From Orychophragmus violaceus (Eukaryota > Streptophyta > Magnoliopsida > Brassicales > Brassicaceae), in assembly GCA_030180135.1 (NCBI GenBank), contig CM058229.1, positions 38,901,522-38,965,521 on the forward strand: a stretch of 64,000 nucleotides of DNA, written 5' to 3'. A program made the translations under genes and the position numbers. The notes under the pieces are model-generated. The model did not search any database and was not told where the DNA came from. It saw only the letters and a program-made list of their open reading frames with translations. This document shows, piece by piece, positions 54,285 through 64,000 of the stretch. The number at the start of each line of letters is the position of its first letter. The stretch's first letter is position 1.

Positions 54285-54920
54285 TGAAGGATGTTTTGGT
54301 GTTAATCCAGATTCAATTCTCAGATTCAACAGTTCCTAAACATGCGGATCTAGGTTCTCTTGATTAGAAACTTTATAGATCTCACCTTTTACCTGTTTAT
54401 GCAGCGGAAAGAGATAGAACAGGTCAGAGATCAGCAGAACCACCAAGGGATGGATCCTCCAAAGGCTCACACACGCACACCGGGAATTTGGCTGCTAGAC
54501 CGAGCAGAGAGAGGCCGCAGACCGAGAGAAAAGAGGCGCAGGAGCTGAAGAGAATTAGAGAGCTTTAGGTCAAGTTTTATTCATTAAAACTCCCTTTAGT
54601 TCTCATGGGCTTTTGGGCCCAATTCTCAGTTCTGATTAAATCCCATGGATTTAATCAGGCCCTTTATACTCTCTAAGTACAGTAAATGCCTAGCACTTTT
54701 ACCGTACTTCTGCTAAACCGTTCCTTCGTATTTTCCCGTTAGCTTAGGCGTGTGACCCATATGGGATCATATAATAAAGGCAATAAGTCCAAGACTTATA
54801 GATCATGAGCGGACTCTAGCAAGCCATCATGACCCCCAGTATTATATGACTTATGTCTGATCATTGACATACTCTTACTTTCTAGAGACAGTACCGAGAT
54901 TACTGGACACAATTCCAACA
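54285..54920 (-). repeat. copia-2 LTR (3' LTR in element sense)
   Basis: 636 bp, starting TGAAGGATG and ending CCAACA on the plus strand. Identical by eye to 60853-61488. Related to the copia-1 LTR at both ends (tgaaggat; ttcccaaca or attccaaca). Confidence 0.95.
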
Positions 54921-57900
54921 ATCTCCCACTTGTACTGGAATCTCTGTATTCATAATCCTTTTGTCTCAATATCTCGATTAGTCATAAGGCAAGATGAGTG
55001 TCATCCTTATAAAGCCTAATCTTGTTCATCGGACTCTGATTTGATACTGACAATCCAAACGACTCGGGACAGTCCGTTTGAGCATGGCCATGCATTTTCC
55101 AGTATTCAAATCTCCGATTGGCCTAGAGATATTCACTCCATTTATATTGGAGGGACAAATCCCGTCTTGTTCCATCACTGTAAACTACTCATTTCGTAAT
55201 ACACCCAAACAAGGTCCTTATAACTATCGCAGAACGACAGCGTTAGACAATGATCAAAGTGCATCAGTCCATGTGCAGTCACATGCATGCGAACTCAGGT
55301 CTAAGGACTATACTCTATAGTCGTAGTGAGAATCTCTTATGACACAGATATAAATATCCTGAAGAGTTCTCTTAAGCGGGTCATGTCCGGTCGTATGTTC
55401 CCAACATACACCTATGTACTGACTTTGATGCCGCGCATCTATGACACACTGAGACTTTGTCATAAGTCACATACCAATCTAGTCTCACACGGTTGTTGGT
55501 GTTCCAATTTCAACAACCTTCGACTAGGGACATGATGATATAAAACATCTATCAAATATAGGGTCTCATGATCAAGCTAAATGACTTTGATAACTCAAGA
55601 TCAAGTCACTTACTTCGATGACCTATAAAATGGTTCATATCATTTTGGAACGATTATTTCATCATAGTTAAAATAATCTTGAAATAATAATTTCATTAAA
55701 CATCTTAAATGTTTTTTCAAGAACATATCCAATAACTAAATAAAGCCCTTTAATAACTCCCACTGAAATTAAGACTACATCTTAATTTCACTTATCCTAC
55801 AGCAACAGTCCGCGACTCGTGCTTAGGCCTAAGGAGTGGCTTCGTTAATAGATTAGCAACGTTCTCATTCGTTGAAACTTGCTGATCTACTTAACATCTC
55901 TGTCATTTATCTCACGGAATAGGTTATACCTATCCTCAAGGTGTTTGGACCTCTGATGTGCAGCTAGTCTCATCTATGTTGGGAATCACATCAAGTTCAG
56001 TGACGAACTCTTCTTTCCAAACAACCTCTTTCGCCACTTCCCAAGCTGCGAAATGTTCAGCTTAAGTCATGGAGTCAGCAACAGTGCCTTGCACCGCCAG
56101 ATAGACACAAGATATAACCGGACTGTGACCGGAAATCATCTTTGTCTATTGGAAACTTGCCTTTCAGACTCTACCGACTTGTAGCACCTCACTTTCTCCG
56201 TAAATCAAGAACTTATCCTAAGTATTTCCCAAATACTTTAGGACATTCTTTACGGCAATCCAGTGATTCTTTGCTGGATTTGACTGGTCTTTACTTGTCT
56301 TGCTTAACATTAAAGCAACATCAAACAAGTACGTTTCATGGCATACATGATAGATCCAATTGCCGACGCATATGGAATCTTATCCATGCATTTAAGCTCA
56401 GCAGTTATCGTAGGACACTGTGTCTTGCTTAACGTAATGCCATGTGACATTGGCATAAAACCCTTCTTGGAATGCTGAAAACGTGTAGGACTTTGTCGGG
56501 ATAAGAATCCTGACTTTGTCCTACCAGCTCTTTCGGATCTCTATCTTTAGATCCAAAATCCAAGAACATACGTGGCTTTACCCATGTCAATCATTAGAAC
56601 CAACTCCCAAGCCAGTCCTTTACCGACTGCAGCATTGGGACGTTATTTCCGAGAATCAGTATGTCATCGACATACAATATGAGAAATGCAATATTGCTCC
56701 CATTTATCTTTTAGTAAACGCACAGTTCCATTTCGTTCCTGTTTAAGTCAAAACCTTGACTACTTCAACAGAACGAGGATTCCAACTCCGATATGTTTGC
56801 TTCCGTCCATGAATGGATCAATAAAGCTAACTTACACATAGTGTAATTTTTCGGAGTCCGGGCTCACTTTCGCTTCTTTGAATTTCGCAGATTCGTCGCT
56901 TTCAATGATCATCAGATCATGCGAACTTTCAATGATTATCAGGTTCAACTAATGACGAGAAATCACTCTCGGATTAGTAACTGATTCATTCATATCTGTG
57001 AACTTCAGGCTCCACAGGTGTAGATTCTACAGAAATCTGTAAATCCATCCGTTGCTCTCCCTCAACGGGTTGAGCAGCCTCCTGTATTTCTCGAATTTCT
57101 TCGAGTTATACTTTTACTCCCACTGTTCTTCTTGAAAATAACTTCCCTTCTTAGAAAACAGAATGGACGTAAAAGTTACAAGCCTTGGTTTCCCTAGGAC
57201 AACCAGCGAAGTAGCACAACTACAAATACTCAGTAAAGACGAATTTGGATCGATTCCAATCCACATTTACGTGGTGTCTTTCAACTGATATTGGTGGAAC
57301 TAATTCAGCGTAAACTTAGATATTTCTAGAGCGTTATTCTTAAAGAATATCATGGAAGATTCGTGTGACTCATCTTTAATCATTTCCGTTAAGATCTGAT
57401 TCTTTCTCACAGAAACACCTCTAGGTTTTCAGGAGAAATGAGCTGTGAAACTACTTCACACTCATTCAAATGATCACACCATCAATGACTTAAGTATTCT
57501 CACTCGAGATCTAATCCAGAGTCTCAATACTTCTGTCACTCAGATTCTATACTTCATTCTGGAACTCTTTCGACCATGTCAAAGAATTCCGACTTGTGTC
57601 TCATCTAATGAACAAAGTCACACTCACTGAAGTAATCAGTATAGACAATGAAGTACAGGAAATTTTCTCTGGCATTACTGCTCATTGAACCACATACATG
57701 AGTATGTTCAATCTCCAATAAGCCTTTGGGCCTTTCTCTAGCTCGGCTAAGATGGGCCCTTTGTCTTTTGGTCCAGTAAGCAGAATTCAAGTCTCATGAG
57801 ATATCCATTCAAATGAGCCCAAAAGTCCATAACTATGGGGTTTCTGAATCCGATTTACTCTATTTGACCAAAACATTTATGCCAAGAAAAATCAGGTTTA

Positions 57901-58285
57901 ATTCATCAGATTTAAACCAATTCGGTATTTATGTTACATTTAGGCACTCTTTGGTTTAAGATATAAAACCCATTCCTTGAATAGGGTGCTACAATTAACA
58001 TTTCATTAAGATCAAAAGAACAAAACTTGTCTTTATCAAAATGAAAACATTCAAATTCTTCACAAGAAAATGAAAAACAACTCTGCTCAAAGCAGGTATT
58101 TTGTAGCAATTACTTAATACAAAACCAAGCCTCAACGGGATCTATAAGTGAAAACCCTACGGCTGAGGCAGCATCCCAAGCTCCTTCCAGACTCGCAGTT
58201 TCACTTGCCCTTCCTTCAAAGTTCTACTGTTGCCCAGGCTCTGCAAATTATAACAAATATCAGTGCCATAACCAGTATCCAATAC
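54921..58285 (-). pseudogene. copia-2 protease-integrase-RT-RNase H remnants
   Basis: In sense order: protease with ILDTGYGTDICYN just after gag (about 58260-58200); a GAG-pre-integrase and integrase fragment (HLSRARERPKGLLEIEHTHV, then YFIVYTDYFSECDFVH, 57605-57790); reverse transcriptase with LYVDDILILGN (about 56670); PYASAIGSIMYAM and NHWIAVKNVLKYL (56230-56400); and RNase H ending NENVANLLTKPL (about 55850). Stops and frameshifts occur throughout, and parts of integrase and RT are missing. Confidence 0.85.
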
Positions 58286-59176
58286 CTATAAGGTAGAACT
58301 TGAAGTAATAACATGAATACCTGAGGAAGTAGTCTCATACATCAACTTCAACTCCTCATCATCTTCCATGAGTTTAATGCAATTTCTCTTCCAATGCCCA
58401 ATCTCCTTACAGTAGCAGCACTTACCAACGTAAGAGGTATCTGACTCGGGCTCAGAAGACACACGCTTGCCATGATTCAAAATCTGGACAACTTTGTCTT
58501 CACCCTTGTCAGCATTAGGTTTAGTAAACCTACCCTTCTCATTCATGAGATTGTACAGGGTACTCTTCACGTTTGGCTCAACTGTCTTGAGCATATCATG
58601 CAGTTCAGTCAGCGTCTTCGTTAAGCCTTTCTTGATATAGTTCCTTCTGAACTTATCATAGCTTGACGGCAGTGACTGCAGAATGATCTCAGTTGCCAAT
58701 TCTTGGCTAACTGGATAATCCAGTTTCCTCAGGTTATCAATGTAACCCATCATTTTACTGACATGAGGACTCACTGGATTATCATTTGGTAGCTTGCAGC
58801 TAGTGAGAGACTTAACCAACCGGTATCTCTCCACTCTTATCTGCTCCTGAAATTTCAATTTCAGGCTGCTGATCATCTCTATTGGCGACTCCATGTTCTC
58901 ATATTGCTTCCGCAAATCTGAGTCCATGGTAGCCAATATCAGACCACGCACATCTACCGCATCATTATAATGCTTATTCCAAGCATCATATACTGCATGA
59001 GAAGCATTGGACCCGATCCTCACGGGGAGAGCTCTCTCAAGGACATAGTCCTTTCTCTCCTGTCTGAGGACTAGCCTCAGGTTCCGCGACCAAGTCAAGA
59101 AATTTGATCCGTTCAGCTTGTCCATCTCAAGGACAGACCGGATCGAGAAAGTGTTTTGATTGTTTGTGCTAGTCAT
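58286..59176 (-). CDS. copia-2 gag (UBN2-type) with CCHC zinc knuckle
   Basis: The 296-codon gag opens MTSTNNQNTFSIRSVLEMDK at 59176; the frame is open 27 codons further upstream, but this ATG follows a pyrimidine tract ending CAG and matches the usual copia gag start. Family motifs are FLTWSRNLRLVLRQERKDYVL, AWNKHYNDAVDVRGLILATM, the central LKLKFQEQIRVERYRLVKSL and LPSSYDKFRRNYIKKGL. The knuckle CYCKEIGHWKRNC (C-x2-C-x4-H-x4-C) lies near the C-terminus and would bind element RNA. It is intact while pol is ruined, as if gag is still used in cis. The plausible 3' splice site before the ATG suggests a spliced leader. Confidence 0.9.
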   Translation of the reverse strand: MTSTNNQNTFSIRSVLEMDKLNGSNFLTWSRNLRLVLRQERKDYVLERALPVRIGSNASHAVYDAWNKHYNDAVDVRGLILATMDSDLRKQYENMESPIEMISSLKLKFQEQIRVERYRLVKSLTSCKLPNDNPVSPHVSKMMGYIDNLRKLDYPVSQELATEIILQSLPSSYDKFRRNYIKKGLTKTLTELHDMLKTVEPNVKSTLYNLMNEKGRFTKPNADKGEDKVVQILNHGKRVSSEPESDTSYVGKCCYCKEIGHWKRNCIKLMEDDEELKLMYETTSSGIHVITSSSTL

Positions 59177-60852
59177 AGCTGAAATATAAGATAAAAGGAT
59201 TTTAGTTAATATGTTCAATATGATTAATCTCGTATTAAATTTAATATGATTAATCACGCATTATATTCAATAACATAAGTTACCCTCAATAGAATATAAT
59301 GATTCCAAGATCCACATATAACCAAGATCAAAGTGGGCCACTGGCCATCACCCAACCTTAGCTTATATCGGTAAGCCCTATGTCGGCTAATTATATCCGT
59401 GATATAACTCTTGGTTGTGAATCTGGGCCCGAGGCCCAATCCACTCTGATGTCTCAAGGCCCGGGACTCCCGATGGCCTAGTCAAGAAAACCAGACTATA
59501 CAGTCATGTAATCATTAATGTCTGGGACTCCCAATGACATTTATGAATCACAAACCGTCTTATCCACGCAAAAGTAGACACCCTCACACTGTAAGGCCAT
59601 GAATACAATTGAATGGGCTTCGACAGCTGACATAGCCTGGACAAGACATCCAACGCTTGATATTATTTGAGGTTCGTAGGTTTATTAAAATATCATCCCA
59701 AAATAGAAGATTACTATTTTGGGAAACTTTCCATTTTGGGAAACCTACTAATTTTGGAAACTTTCTAAAATTGGAAACTTTCTAAAACCGGAAACTTTCT
59801 AACTTTAGAAATTTCTTAAAATCCAAAACATGCAAATCTAGAAACTTCTATATTAAGAAACTTTCTAATTTCAAAATTTCGGAAACTTTAATTTAAAATC
59901 GACTTTATAATTTTATAAAATAAATTTTAAATTAATCTGAAGAAAAGACTCAAATAATTGGCCCAATTGTTTTAACTTCTTGGCCCGAGGCCCAAGAATT
60001 GGTCCATGTCCAAGACATGACCCAATTGTCCAATTAAATGACATAACCGGTCTGGTTCATTAAAATTGGTCTAACCAAAATTAATTACTACGATGACCAC
60101 AATTGTCAACCGGTTATTTACTAAACCGGATTTTCTCAATTTATTTGGTCCAACCAAATCAAATTAGAAAATCCTGGTTTAGGCACAAAATCCAATTTTT
60201 CGACTTTGGATTTCTTATCCCGGTTTAACCAGAACTTAATAAAATTATTAATTCTGTTTATTAAACCGTGACGTTGATTTAAATCAAGTTTTTAAACCGA
60301 ACCGAACCGAAAACGACACTACGTCATCCGATCATGACCTAGCCGTGATCATCACGCAAGACACGATCGGGACAGCCTCAGCCGCAAGCAGCACGCTTCC
60401 ACGATCGGGACTGCAGTCGGGACGGGACGGGACATCGCGGGCCGAGACGCATGACCGGGACGGGAGGCGACGATCGGGACGAGCCGGGCTGGACGAGACG
60501 CGATCCATGCGATCGGCTATCGCACGATCCATGCGATCATCGGCCCATCGATCCGACGCGATCCATGCTTTCGCACGATCCATGCCTCACGGTCGATCCA
60601 TCCGACACGATCCATGCTATCGATCGATCGATACATGCGATCGGCCGAGAGATGATCCGATCGACCAAACCGGTCGCATACCAAATCAATATAGCTTGGT
60701 CATGCGATTTCAAATATGTTTAGATTTCAATTCCTTGTTGCTTAAGTGATTTCTCTTATCAGTAGTTGATTCAAAACACTTCTTAAACAAGAAAAACAAT
60801 CCTAAACGAGATTCTAAACAAGAAAAACCAGAACCAATAGCTCTGATACCAC
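59177..60852 (-). other. copia-2 long leader with CGATC-rich block
   Basis: A 1.68 kb untranslated leader between the PBS and gag. In sense it holds a CGATC-rich block (complement of 60364-60664, with repeats of cgatccatgcgatcg type), then AAACCGG-rich, GAAACTTTC-rich and GGGAGTCCC-containing blocks. The same order is seen in the inverted block of copia-1. Confidence 0.8.
60840..60851 (-). promoter_or_regulatory. copia-2 primer-binding site (initiator tRNA-Met)
   Basis: In sense TGGTATCAGAGC, complementary to the 3' end of plant initiator tRNA-Met, one base after the LTR. Confidence 0.92.
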
Positions 60853-61488
60853 TGAAGGATGTTTTGGTGTTAATCCAGATTCAATTCTCAGATTCAACAG
60901 TTCCTAAACATGCGGATCTAGGTTCTCTTGATTAGAAACTTTATAGATCTCACCTTTTACCTGTTTATGCAGCGGAAAGAGATAGAACAGGTCAGAGATC
61001 AGCAGAACCACCAAGGGATGGATCCTCCAAAGGCTCACACACGCACACCGGGAATTTGGCTGCTAGACCGAGCAGAGAGAGGCCGCAGACCGAGAGAAAA
61101 GAGGCGCAGGAGCTGAAGAGAATTAGAGAGCTTTAGGTCAAGTTTTATTCATTAAAACTCCCTTTAGTTCTCATGGGCTTTTGGGCCCAATTCTCAGTTC
61201 TGATTAAATCCCATGGATTTAATCAGGCCCTTTATACTCTCTAAGTACAGTAAATGCCTAGCACTTTTACCGTACTTCTGCTAAACCGTTCCTTCGTATT
61301 TTCCCGTTAGCTTAGGCGTGTGACCCATATGGGATCATATAATAAAGGCAATAAGTCCAAGACTTATAGATCATGAGCGGACTCTAGCAAGCCATCATGA
61401 CCCCCAGTATTATATGACTTATGTCTGATCATTGACATACTCTTACTTTCTAGAGACAGTACCGAGATTACTGGACACAATTCCAACA
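60853..61488 (-). repeat. copia-2 LTR (5' LTR in element sense)
   Basis: 636 bp, identical by eye to 54285-54920. Confidence 0.95.
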
Positions 61489-62293
61489 CCATCTCCATTA
61501 GGAAGTTCTTTGTCTCTAACATATCTGGTGTTAAGTGATTCAGTATAGGAGATGAGTGCTCGGAGAAGTTGATGATTTGATTGATATCTCCACCAATTAA
61601 CCAGTTATAGCTCTCTAGGAAAATAATTTGATGCACCTCTATTAATTCACTCCAAAGCGCTAGACGATCCTCACAGCTGTTTGAGGCATAGAAAACAGAA
61701 TAAATAGCGTTGCTCCATTTGGAAAATCAATTTTACAAGTTAAGGATTGCAGTACTGATGCATGACTTGGACCATTTTGAGAGCCTTCTAGATGAAGATA
61801 ATCCTACCATCATGATTTGTATCATGATTGGAGATAAAGTTCCAACCCGGGTAAATACTCAACATTAATTGATTCATTTTTTTTTTGTTGACATGTGATT
61901 CCAAAATAGCACCAACAGTAAGCTGATTAATAGAAAGCAATTGTGCAAAATGTCGATGTTTGTCTGCTTCATTAATATCGTGGACATTTCAAAAAAAGAG
62001 TTTTACACTCATTGAGATGAAGAGGAGAACAATCTGTGATGGAGCGAACCTTCTTGAAAGGCATGACTTTTTGGTTTAACTGGTTAATTTGTGCATGAGG
62101 GAAATGGTTAGAATTCAAAACATCTTTAAAAGAGAGTTTAGATAGGTTAGAGGAACCAAGTGGTGGTTTATTTTTGAACCAGAAAGGGCAGAATAAGGGT
62201 TAGTGTTTTTGGTCGTGGGTTTTAGGACAGTAATGAGGGTTTGTTTATGGAATTCTTGTGTTTTCTTTTAGGATATTCTCATGATTCTGAATC
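61489..62293 (-). pseudogene. LINE-B ORF2 N-terminal part: AP endonuclease, and ORF1 tail
   Basis: In sense, NVHDINEADKHRHFAQLLS is the N-terminal strand-helix of the endonuclease (about 62000), followed by GWNFISNHDTNHDGRIIFIW and then YNWLIGGDINQIINFSEHSS (GGDINQI is the catalytic GDFN-type motif). It joins 54284 across copia-2. Upstream (62030-62293) a degraded ORF1 tail may remain. Stops and frameshifts are present. Confidence 0.82.
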
Positions 62294-62850
62294 TGTTAGA
62301 GTCAAGATTAGCACCTCTCCCAAAATGCCCATTCAGGAGTTTAGGTCGGCCCAATAAGGAAAGTCAATCTTAAGCTTAGGACGGAAACATTAAGTCAGCT
62401 CGACTCGGCCAAATGACTAGGTACAATTAGGGTTACGAGGGAGGTGGCAACAGAAAAGGAAAGCGGCGCGCGTGGTGCTACACGCCGACTAATAAGAGAT
62501 ATTCACGAATATTCGAGCCTAGATAATAGGAAAGATTCGGAATTATCTTTAGTTTTCCTTTATTTTGTTTGACCGACTTTGTAAGCCTACAAAAAGGCAC
62601 CTCATCGTTCAATAAACACACACGCTTTTCAATACAATTGCCTGAGAGTTCTTAGCGAAAACCGAGTTAAACCTAATTTCTCTCAAGCGAGTTAAACACT
62701 ATCCTGAGCCGCTTTGTTTCTTCCCGAAAACCTAGCAAAAACCCTAATTTCCATTCTTTCTCGCCGAGTTCAGAAACTCTTCTTTTAGAATCCCTCAAGA
62801 AACTCTAAAACTCTTTCTATCTTTGGATAGGCCGAGTTATGAAATCAACA
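62294..62850 (+). repeat. Tat-like 5' LTR
   Basis: 557 bp from TGTTAGAGTC to ATCAACA, inferred from the TG/CA ends and the PBS-like attggtgccgactgtgg that follows directly. It contains a TATA-like stretch near 62560 and a CT-rich downstream part. There is no second copy in the window to confirm the edges. Confidence 0.75.
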
Positions 62851-62895
62851 ATTGGTGCCGACTGTGGAGATTTCTGAAAGAAATTTCTGAACGAG

Positions 62896-64000
62896 ATGTC
62901 TGGAAACAACGACGATATCGACCCCAGGGACAACCCCAGGGTTGATTGTGAAGGAAGTGATGCCGAACTAAGTGATCACGAAGATGAAGAGACCGGGGCA
63001 CTCAACGGCAAACCGCCACGAGGCTTCAAGTCTGGAAACACCCAAAAAGACGGCGTGCATATCCTGCCAGTCGACAATACGGCAGAACAAGTCGACCAAG
63101 ACTCCGTTCTAGCCACTCTGATGGCCAAAATCGATTTCCAGAACGATTTGCTAAAAGAGTTTTCGAAAAAAAAATCGACCAGTTGCAGACTGAGCACGAC
63201 AAAAATCGCTCCGATCAACAGTCGAGGAAATCCAAACGTGTTGTCCCTCCTAAGGCAAAGGAAAAAGTCGCTAGACGACTGATCTACGATACGCCTGAAG
63301 GAGATCTGTACCAGGAGCAAGATCTGGAAAGCGAACCCAAGAAAGACTCGCGTCGAGGGCGAGATGAAGAAGATAAGCGTGAGAGAGGCTCACATCAAAA
63401 ATGGGACTCGAATGAAACCAAGCGAGACTCGCATCAAAAACAAGACGGCTTGCACTACGAGCGATACTCGCCTCGTAGAGACCTAGATGACGAATATGAA
63501 CCAAACAAATACAAATCTCGGCACGACCGAGGTTCATATCGTAGAAGGAGCTCGCATTGTGAGAATGACTCCCGCCGGGATAACAATCACCACGAGTGAG
63601 GTACATCCCACGAGGAAGCCCATGAAACGCCTATTCGAGGAGTAAACCGCAGCCGGGACGAGAAACAATTAACCGAACTTAGAGATACCCTCAAGGAACT
63701 CAAGGTTGAGGTTCACAACGTCAAAGGATCTGCCCCAGAGATCGACCGAATCATTGAAGAGACTCAGAGGACGCCTTTTACTTCACGTATCACGAATATG
63801 TATGTCCGACAGAAGGAGAAACTCAATCTACCGACGTATAACGGTACAAAGGATCCCGCCTCTCACTTAACCACTTTCAAGATCATGGCGGCGAAAGCTA
63901 GATTCTCGTCAACAAACGAATGTGACATCGGATTTTGCCAGCTGTTCACCGAAACCCTGGAAGGAGACGCATTGACTTGGTTCTCCCGGCTCCCGCCGGA
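62896..64000 (+). pseudogene. Tat-like gag, frameshifted, runs off the window
   Basis: ATG 62896 opens MSGNNDDIDPRDNPRVDCEG, an acidic N-terminus. A run of nine A (63166-63174) shifts the frame; in the next frame a highly charged Arg/Asp/Ser-rich region follows (VVPPKAKEKVARRLIYDTPE; many RRD, HQK, SRR units) with a TGA at 63597. The same frame continues to the conserved gag core (FTSRITNMYVRQKEKLNLPTY, then LFTETLEGDALTWFSRLPP at the window end). The charged repeats are typical of this gag class. Confidence 0.85.

Larger units (their letters stand above)
54285..61488 (-). mobile_element. copia-2: very young Ty1/copia element with a decayed pol
   Basis: Two 636-bp LTRs in which I see no difference, TG...CA ends, and the perfect target duplication ccatc (54280-54284 and 61489-61493) inside the LINE-B endonuclease. 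Sense is the minus strand: PBS at 60840-60851, polypurine tract (AAGTGGGAGAT) at 54921-54931. An intact-looking gag is followed by fragments of protease, integrase, RT and RNase H full of stops. Recent movement with a dead pol means it was mobilised in trans. Confidence 0.94.
39041..62293 (-). mobile_element. LINE-B: L1-type retrotransposon split by two LTR-element insertions
   Basis: The minus strand carries, from right to left, the ORF1 tail, AP endonuclease, reverse transcriptase and zf-RVT domains of a second L1-type LINE. Only about 3.7 kb remains after removing Athila-C and copia-2, so most of ORF1 and perhaps the 3' end are lost. No target duplication was found, and the right edge is cut by the Tat-like LTR at 62294. 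No RNase H domain was seen, unlike LINE-A. Confidence 0.88.
62294..64000 (+). mobile_element. Tat-like Ty3/gypsy element, 5' part only
   Basis: A TG...CA LTR, a PBS-like site, and a gag whose C-terminal part resembles the Tat/Ogre-side gag family (LNLPTYNGTKDPASHLTTF). It continues beyond the window. The 3' LTR and target duplication cannot be checked. The PBS differs from the Athila type, so it is a distinct lineage. Confidence 0.85.

Noticed and set aside
60332..60749. Arg/Asp/Ser-rich ORFs over the copia-2 leader
   Set aside because: They are translations of the CGATCCATGCGATCG repeat on both strands and have no start context or homology.

Overview
The window is plant nuclear DNA and most likely comes from a Brassicaceae species. 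The grounds are an intact PLATZ transcription-factor gene with plant-type introns and close resemblance to crucifer homologues, Athila-type Ty3/gypsy elements primed by tRNA-Asp, Ty1/copia elements primed by initiator tRNA-Met, and L1-type LINEs with a plant RNase H tail. The species cannot be named from the sequence alone. Only one ordinary gene is clearly complete; about 85% of the window is retrotransposon sequence, as in a gene-poor or pericentromeric insertion sink.

Layout. 1-2.1 kb: a decayed Ty3/gypsy pol end. 2.1-2.67 kb: a hAT-like MITE (8-bp target duplication) that carries a tRNA-like pol III box A/box B on the minus strand. 3.6-5.9 kb: the PLATZ gene, four coding exons, 218 aa, whose first coding exon is the ATG alone. 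6.2-9.13 kb: two consecutive ~1.28 kb non-coding retroposon-like insertions plus a small inverted-repeat element. 9.7-38.6 kb: LINE-A (+ strand, 16-bp target duplication), interrupted by copia-1 (13446-18583) and by Athila-A (19433-36487), which itself contains Athila-B (24649-35173). 38.6-39.0 kb: a short island of non-repetitive DNA with a 44-codon minus-strand ORF. 39.0-62.3 kb: LINE-B (- strand), interrupted by Athila-C (40570-52970), which contains Athila-D (42256-48921), and by copia-2 (54285-61488). 62.3-64 kb: the 5' LTR and gag of a third, Tat-like Ty3/gypsy element that runs off the window. Five of the six nested LTR elements are closed by perfect 5-bp target duplications; Athila-A has one mismatch. 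The order of insertion can therefore be read directly.

How the pieces work together. The four Athila-type elements are stripped: A, C and D carry only gag-protease (C even lacks the capsid domain), none shows an envelope-like ORF, and only B has a long RT-RNase H-integrase ORF, itself missing the integrase N-terminus. The copia elements likewise have ruined pol genes but near-identical LTRs (0 and 3 differences in about 637 bp). The window therefore looks like a community of parasites of parasites, mobilised by enzymes made elsewhere.

The most unusual signal is a dispersed, highly regular motif: a 14-bp near-palindrome with core CGATCG and interchangeable arms (GCAT, GTGT, GCAA, GCGT and their complements), arranged in pairs 20-22 bp apart. 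It occurs in the LTRs, leaders, coding linkers and 3' regions of all four Athila-type elements. A related CGATCG-rich cluster sits in the leader of the unrelated copia elements. Other structured signals are a covarying stem-loop just after the coding region, a covarying hairpin at the LTR 5' edge, and three polypurine-tract-like copies per element.
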